Shown: piece by piece, positions 59,279 to 64,000 of the stretch
Position numbering within the stretch: the first letter of the stretch is position 1
Layout: each line of letters begins with the position of its first letter
NCBI RefSeq assembly: GCF_000716435.1
Contig: NZ_JNWO01000007.1
Span: 868,001-932,000, forward strand
DNA: 64,000 nt
Direction: 5' to 3'
Source: Streptomyces xylophagus
Lineage (GTDB): Bacteria; Actinomycetota; Actinomycetes; Streptomycetales; Streptomycetaceae
Notes under the pieces: model-generated
What the model was told of the DNA's origin: nothing
The model's input: only the letters and a program-made list of their open reading frames with translations
The model's database searches: none
Translations under genes and position numbers: made by a program

Positions 59279-60278
59279 CGGCCGACCTCCGTCCGCGTGA
59301 GGTGAGCACCAGGTACACGCCGGTGACGACGAGCAGGAACAGGAGCAGCAGGACCGACATCGCCGAGCCCGTGCCGAAGTTCCAGGTGACGAACGAGGCT
59401 TGGTAGATGTGGACCGAGATGAGGTCCGCGGCCTCGGGGGCCGCCCTGCCGAACAGGACGTACGGCGTGTTGAAGTCGTTGAACGTCCAGAGGAACAGGA
59501 CGAGGACCAGCACCTGGTTGACCGGGCGCAGCGACGGCAGGGTGATGCGGCGGATCTGCTGCAGGCGTCCTGCGCCGTCGATCGAGGCCGCCTCGTACAA
59601 CTCCTTGGGGATGTTCTGCAGGCCGGCCATGACGATCAGGAAGGCGAACGGCCAGCCCTTCCACACCGAGACGATCAACAGCGCGTAGAAGCTGTTGTCG
59701 CCGATCAGCCAGAACGACGGCTTGTCCGTGAGGTGCAGCTGGTCGTGCAGGACGTGGTTCACCAGGCCGTTGTCGTGCTGGAACATGAACACCCAGGTGA
59801 TGACGGCCGCGTAGACCGGCAGCGCGTACGGGATGAGAAAGAGCGCTCTCAGGAAGCCACGGCCGCGGAACTCGTCCTGCATGTAGATCGCGGCGACCGT
59901 GCCGATCAGCCAGCAGAAGCCGACCGACAGCAGGGTGAAGCCCACGGTGACGAAGAAGGAGTGGAGGAGCGCCTTGCCGACCGGGGCGCTGAAATCCACC
60001 GAGACCTTGTAGTTGTCGAAGCCGGACCAGGGCGCGGTGCCCCAGTCGCGGATGTAGAACTGGGTGAGCTCCTTGAAGCTCATGACGATGCCGATCACCA
60101 TCGGCACCAGGTGGACCAGGAGTTCGAGGATCAGGGCGGGCAGGAGCAGCAGGTACGGCAGTCCGATACGGCGGATCCGTTCGCCGCGCCGCCGGCGCGG
60201 GCCGGGGGCCGCCGGGTCGGAAGGGTTCTTCCGCACGGCGGCCTCCGGGGTGACAGTGCTCGTCACAGTCGCACTCAC
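59271..60278 (-). CDS. Carbohydrate ABC transporter permease (MalF-like)
   Basis: The 335-residue protein has a basic N-terminal tail, six hydrophobic segments and the loop YEAASIDGAGRLQQIRRITLP. The GTG start overlaps the solute-binding protein stop by 4 nt (GTGA), the usual order SBP-MalF-MalG. It forms the membrane channel with the MalG-like protein. Confidence 0.92.
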   Translation of the reverse strand: MSATVTSTVTPEAAVRKNPSDPAAPGPRRRRGERIRRIGLPYLLLLPALILELLVHLVPMVIGIVMSFKELTQFYIRDWGTAPWSGFDNYKVSVDFSAPVGKALLHSFFVTVGFTLLSVGFCWLIGTVAAIYMQDEFRGRGFLRALFLIPYALPVYAAVITWVFMFQHDNGLVNHVLHDQLHLTDKPSFWLIGDNSFYALLIVSVWKGWPFAFLIVMAGLQNIPKELYEAASIDGAGRLQQIRRITLPSLRPVNQVLVLVLFLWTFNDFNTPYVLFGRAAPEAADLISVHIYQASFVTWNFGTGSAMSVLLLLFLLVVTGVYLVLTSRGRRSADV

Positions 60279-61591
60279 TTCGCCGGCATCTGCTGCTGGG
60301 CCTTTTCGAGCTCCGCCTTGACGGACGCGGTCGTGACCGCGCGTCCGGCGGCGGCGTCGGCGAACAGGTCCTTGACGGCCGTGCCGACCGCCGTCTCGAA
60401 CTGGGACTCGTCGGCGACCTGCGGCAGCGCGGCGGCGCTGGTCGCGAGGGTGTTCTTCAGGACGGAGTTCGCCGGGGTGTTGAACGCCGTGTCCTCCTGC
60501 GCGGCCTTCACCGGCGGGATGGAGCTGTAGGCGGTGTTGAGGATCTTCTGCTCGGCGTCGCTCGTCATGAACTTCACGAACTTGGTGGAACCGTCCAAGT
60601 TGTCCGTGTTCTTGAAGACGGCCAGGTTGATGCCGGCCACCATCGAATCGACCTGCGCGCCGGTGCCCGGGGTGCCGGACTGCACGGGTATCGGGGCGAT
60701 GCCGTAGGCGCTGTCGCTCATGCCCTGCGACTTGAGGTTGGCGGACGCGGACTGCCACATCAGCATCGCCGTCTTGCCCTTGGCGAAGTCGCTGACGGAC
60801 TGGTTCTGCGCGTACTCGGCGTTGCCGACCGGGATGACCTTGTCCTTGGCCATCAGGTCGACGTACTGCTTGACGGCGGCCACGACACCGTCGTTGGTGA
60901 AGTCGGCCTTGCCGTCGGCGGTGAAGAAGTCGGCGCCGTGCTGCTTGGCGAAGACGAAGGTGTGGTGGATGTTCTCCGAGACGTTGGCGCCCTCGGCGCC
61001 GAGCACCTGCTTGCCCTTCGCCTGGATCTTCTTGCCGTCGGCGACCAACTCGGCCCAGGTGGCGGGGGGTTGGGAGATGCCCGCGTCGGCGAAGATCTGC
61101 TTGTTGTAGTAGAGCGCGTACGCCATCGAGTACAGCGGGACGGCGGCCGGGTCCTTGCCCGTGGCGCCGGTGGAGCCGAGCGCGGAGTCCACGAAGCGGT
61201 CCTTGCCGCCGATCTTCGCGAAGTTGGCCGCGTTCCACGGCAGGAAGGCGCCGGTGGCCTGAAGGGAGGCGCTCCAGGTGTTGCCGATGTTCAGGACGTC
61301 GGGGCCCTGGCCCGAAGTCGTCGCCGTGAGGATGCGGTTGAGCAGGTCGGACCAGGGCACGACCTCCAGCTTCACCGTGATGCCGGTCTGCTTCTTGAAC
61401 TTGTCGAGTTCCGGCTGGAGGACCTTCTTGTCGATCGCGATGCTGGCGCCCTGGTTGGAGGCCCAGTAGGTCAGCGTCTTGGGCGAGTCGTTGGACCCCC
61501 CGCCCGTCGACGAACCGCCTCCGCAGGCCGTGGCCGCTAGGGCGAGTGACATGGTGACGGCGCCTACGGCCGCGGCTCGGATGCTGCGCAT
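60275..61591 (-). CDS. Carbohydrate ABC transporter solute-binding lipoprotein (family 1)
   Basis: The 438-residue protein has a signal peptide with lipobox ATAC followed by a Gly/Ser-rich linker. The MalE-type fold follows (TLTYWASNQGASIA, QGPDVLNIGNTWSASL, AMLMWQSASANLKSQG). The adjacent GH55, GH16 and GH1 genes suggest it binds beta-1,3-gluco-oligosaccharides. ATG 61591 has GGAG close upstream. Its promoter region contains an A/T-rich inverted repeat shared with the divergent GH55 gene. Confidence 0.92.
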   Translation of the reverse strand: MRSIRAAAVGAVTMSLALAATACGGGSSTGGGSNDSPKTLTYWASNQGASIAIDKKVLQPELDKFKKQTGITVKLEVVPWSDLLNRILTATTSGQGPDVLNIGNTWSASLQATGAFLPWNAANFAKIGGKDRFVDSALGSTGATGKDPAAVPLYSMAYALYYNKQIFADAGISQPPATWAELVADGKKIQAKGKQVLGAEGANVSENIHHTFVFAKQHGADFFTADGKADFTNDGVVAAVKQYVDLMAKDKVIPVGNAEYAQNQSVSDFAKGKTAMLMWQSASANLKSQGMSDSAYGIAPIPVQSGTPGTGAQVDSMVAGINLAVFKNTDNLDGSTKFVKFMTSDAEQKILNTAYSSIPPVKAAQEDTAFNTPANSVLKNTLATSAAALPQVADESQFETAVGTAVKDLFADAAAGRAVTTASVKAELEKAQQQMPAK

Positions 61592-61617
61592 GCTCCGGGT
61601 GTCCCTTCAGGGAGTGC

Positions 61618-61648
61618 ACTCACGACTTAATTTAGGACGTGAGTTAAA
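61618..61648. promoter_or_regulatory. A/T-rich inverted repeat in the importer promoter
   Basis: ACTCACG (61618-61624) pairs with CGTGAGT (61638-61644). Within and beside it, TTAA occurs at 61627 and 61644, 17 nt apart. It is the most A/T-rich spot of the intergenic region and lies 27-57 nt before the solute-binding protein start, so it may be a -10/-35 region overlapped by an operator, for example of a ROK-type regulator. Confidence 0.45.
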
Positions 61649-61702
61649 CCTCGGAAGCCAAAGGCGTCAAGAGTTTGGACGCCACTCGTCGAACTCGGTC
61701 GT

Positions 61703-61717
61703 ACCTCTTGACGACCG
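61703..61717 (+). promoter_or_regulatory. Promoter block (-35 region) of the GH55 gene, identical to 3514-3528
   Basis: ACCTCTTGACGACCG with TTGACG lies 85 nt before the GH55 start and is an exact copy of the block in front of the GH16 gene at 3626. Confidence 0.55.
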
Positions 61718-61746
61718 CGTTCACGGACCTGAAGCATTCCCCCGCG

Positions 61747-61760
61747 AGAGAGCGCTCCCA
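61747..61760. promoter_or_regulatory. LacI/CebR-type operator at the GH55 promoter
   Basis: AGAGAGCGCTCCCA matches the CebR box TGGGAGCGCTCCCA at 12 of 14 positions and the 3566 site at 11 of 14. It is 29 nt downstream of the shared promoter block and 41 nt before the GH55 start. Confidence 0.62.
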
Positions 61761-61801
61761 ACCCCACCGGCGTTCATTTCATGAACAAGGAGAGCCGCGA
61801 C

Positions 61802-63568
<1,767 letters not shown>

Positions 63569-63572
63569 GGTC

Positions 63573-63618
63573 GTGGCGGGTGTGGGCCGGAGCTCCCCCT
63601 CCGGCCCACACCCGCCAC
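63573..63618. terminator. Strong bidirectional terminator hairpin
   Basis: A perfect 20-bp stem with a 6-nt loop (CTCCCC) lies between the convergent GH55 and ABM genes. The left arm begins GTGGCGGGTGTGGG. Confidence 0.9.
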
Positions 63619-63632
63619 CGTCACCATCAGCG

Positions 63633-63959
63633 TCACCGCCGTGGCGTGATCTCCGCCATCGGCGACCAACCCCCGCCCTCCGTCTCGACGTTGATGATGT
63701 CGGGCGTCTCGGCGACGACGTCCGGCATCCACGCGATCGCCGCCTTGAAGTGCTCGGAACCAACGTGCGCGGCACCTGCCTCGGGCGAGGCGAACGCCTC
63801 CAGTAGGACGAAGCGGTTGGGGTCGGTCGCGTCGACGGACCATTCGAAGAACAGGTTCCCCGGCTCGGCCCGGGTCGCGGCGGTGAAGTCGGCGACCCGG
63901 TCGAGCCATTCGTCGCGGAACTCGGGGCGGACGGGGAACCGTACGGCGATGAAGATCAT
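63633..63959 (-). CDS. Antibiotic biosynthesis monooxygenase (ABM) domain protein
   Basis: The 108-residue single-domain protein has the dimeric alpha/beta-barrel pattern of the ABM family (FIAVRFPVRPEFRDEWLDRV, FFEWSVDATDPNRFVLLEAF, HFKAAIAWMPD). Members act as cofactor-free monooxygenases or as quinol/heme-handling proteins; the substrate is not evident. ATG 63959 has GAGGAG 6 nt upstream. Beyond it, 41 bases to the window end show no gene. Confidence 0.85.
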   Translation of the reverse strand: MIFIAVRFPVRPEFRDEWLDRVADFTAATRAEPGNLFFEWSVDATDPNRFVLLEAFASPEAGAAHVGSEHFKAAIAWMPDVVAETPDIINVETEGGGWSPMAEITPRR

Positions 63960-64000
63960 GCGGTGCTCCTCGGTTGTCGGGGTCGGCCCGTGGACAAGTG

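Noticed and set aside
59838..59851. LacI-type operator inside the MalF-like permease gene
   Set aside because: AAAGAGCGCTCTCA matches the core, but the bases encode a conserved Arg-Ala-Leu-Phe stretch with preferred codons, so chance is enough to explain it.

Overview
The window is about 72% G+C with strong third-position G/C, GTG and TTG starts, GGAGG-type ribosome sites and many 4-bp ATGA/GTGA overlaps. These features point to a Streptomyces chromosome. The gene order 6.1-14.8 kb (tkt-tal-zwf-opcA-pgi-gnd), together with a GTP cyclohydrolase II homologue and a 6-pyruvoyltetrahydropterin synthase (PTPS) homologue further right, resembles as I recall the SCO6650-SCO6663 region of S. coelicolor, with inserted accessory genes.

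Layout. 0-5 kb: the end of an FAD protein fused to a tetratricopeptide-like domain, an L,D-transpeptidase lipoprotein and a GH16 laminarinase with a CBM6. 5-14.8 kb: an AraC regulator and the oxidative and non-oxidative pentose-phosphate operon. Here pgi carries an internal deletion and pgi/gnd are joined by a second deletion that removes the nucleotide-binding start of gnd. 14.9-21.6 kb: a membrane protein and a shikimate/quinate catabolic locus (3-dehydroshikimate dehydratase, shikimate dehydrogenase, TetR, MHS permease) with ten 20-bp tandem repeats between two of its genes. 22-30 kb: a glycosyltransferase-like gene broken at a 7-bp tandem repeat, a STAND-like protein with an abnormal P-loop, an F420-type oxidoreductase with a divergent TetR/MFS pair, and a serine hydrolase. 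30-35 kb: a tight minus-strand operon of a GTP cyclohydrolase II variant, an ornithine-cyclodeaminase homologue, an amino-acid oxidase and two saccharopine-dehydrogenase homologues. 35-42 kb: creatininase-family amidohydrolase, PTPS homologue, glycosyltransferase, methyltransferase, flippase-like membrane protein, MDR reductase and CDP-alcohol phosphatidyltransferase. 42-50 kb: a YcnI copper-type pair, then MFS/fused ABC permease/solute-binding lipoprotein/GNAT genes divergent from a CooC-like ATPase across a Zur-type box. 50-54 kb: a single-chain restriction-modification protein. 54-64 kb: a beta-1,3-glucan utilisation locus (GH16, GH1, ABC importer without ATPase, GH55) and an ABM-family protein.

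How the genes work together. The GH16, GH55, GH1 and ABC genes would cut, import and hydrolyse beta-1,3-glucan. The GH16 gene at 3.6 kb and the GH55 gene at 61.8 kb share a 15-nt promoter block and LacI/CebR-type operators, so they are probably co-regulated although 58 kb apart. The most intriguing unexplained system is at 34.5-41.9 kb. A GTP cyclohydrolase II with Met in place of the catalytic Tyr should stop at a formylated pyrimidine. A creatininase-fold amidohydrolase could deformylate it, and a PTPS-fold protein lacking catalytic residues sits with glycosyl, methyl and phosphatidyl transferases and a flippase-like protein. This could be a pathway to a pterin- or pyrimidine-derived membrane-linked glycoconjugate; the product is inference.
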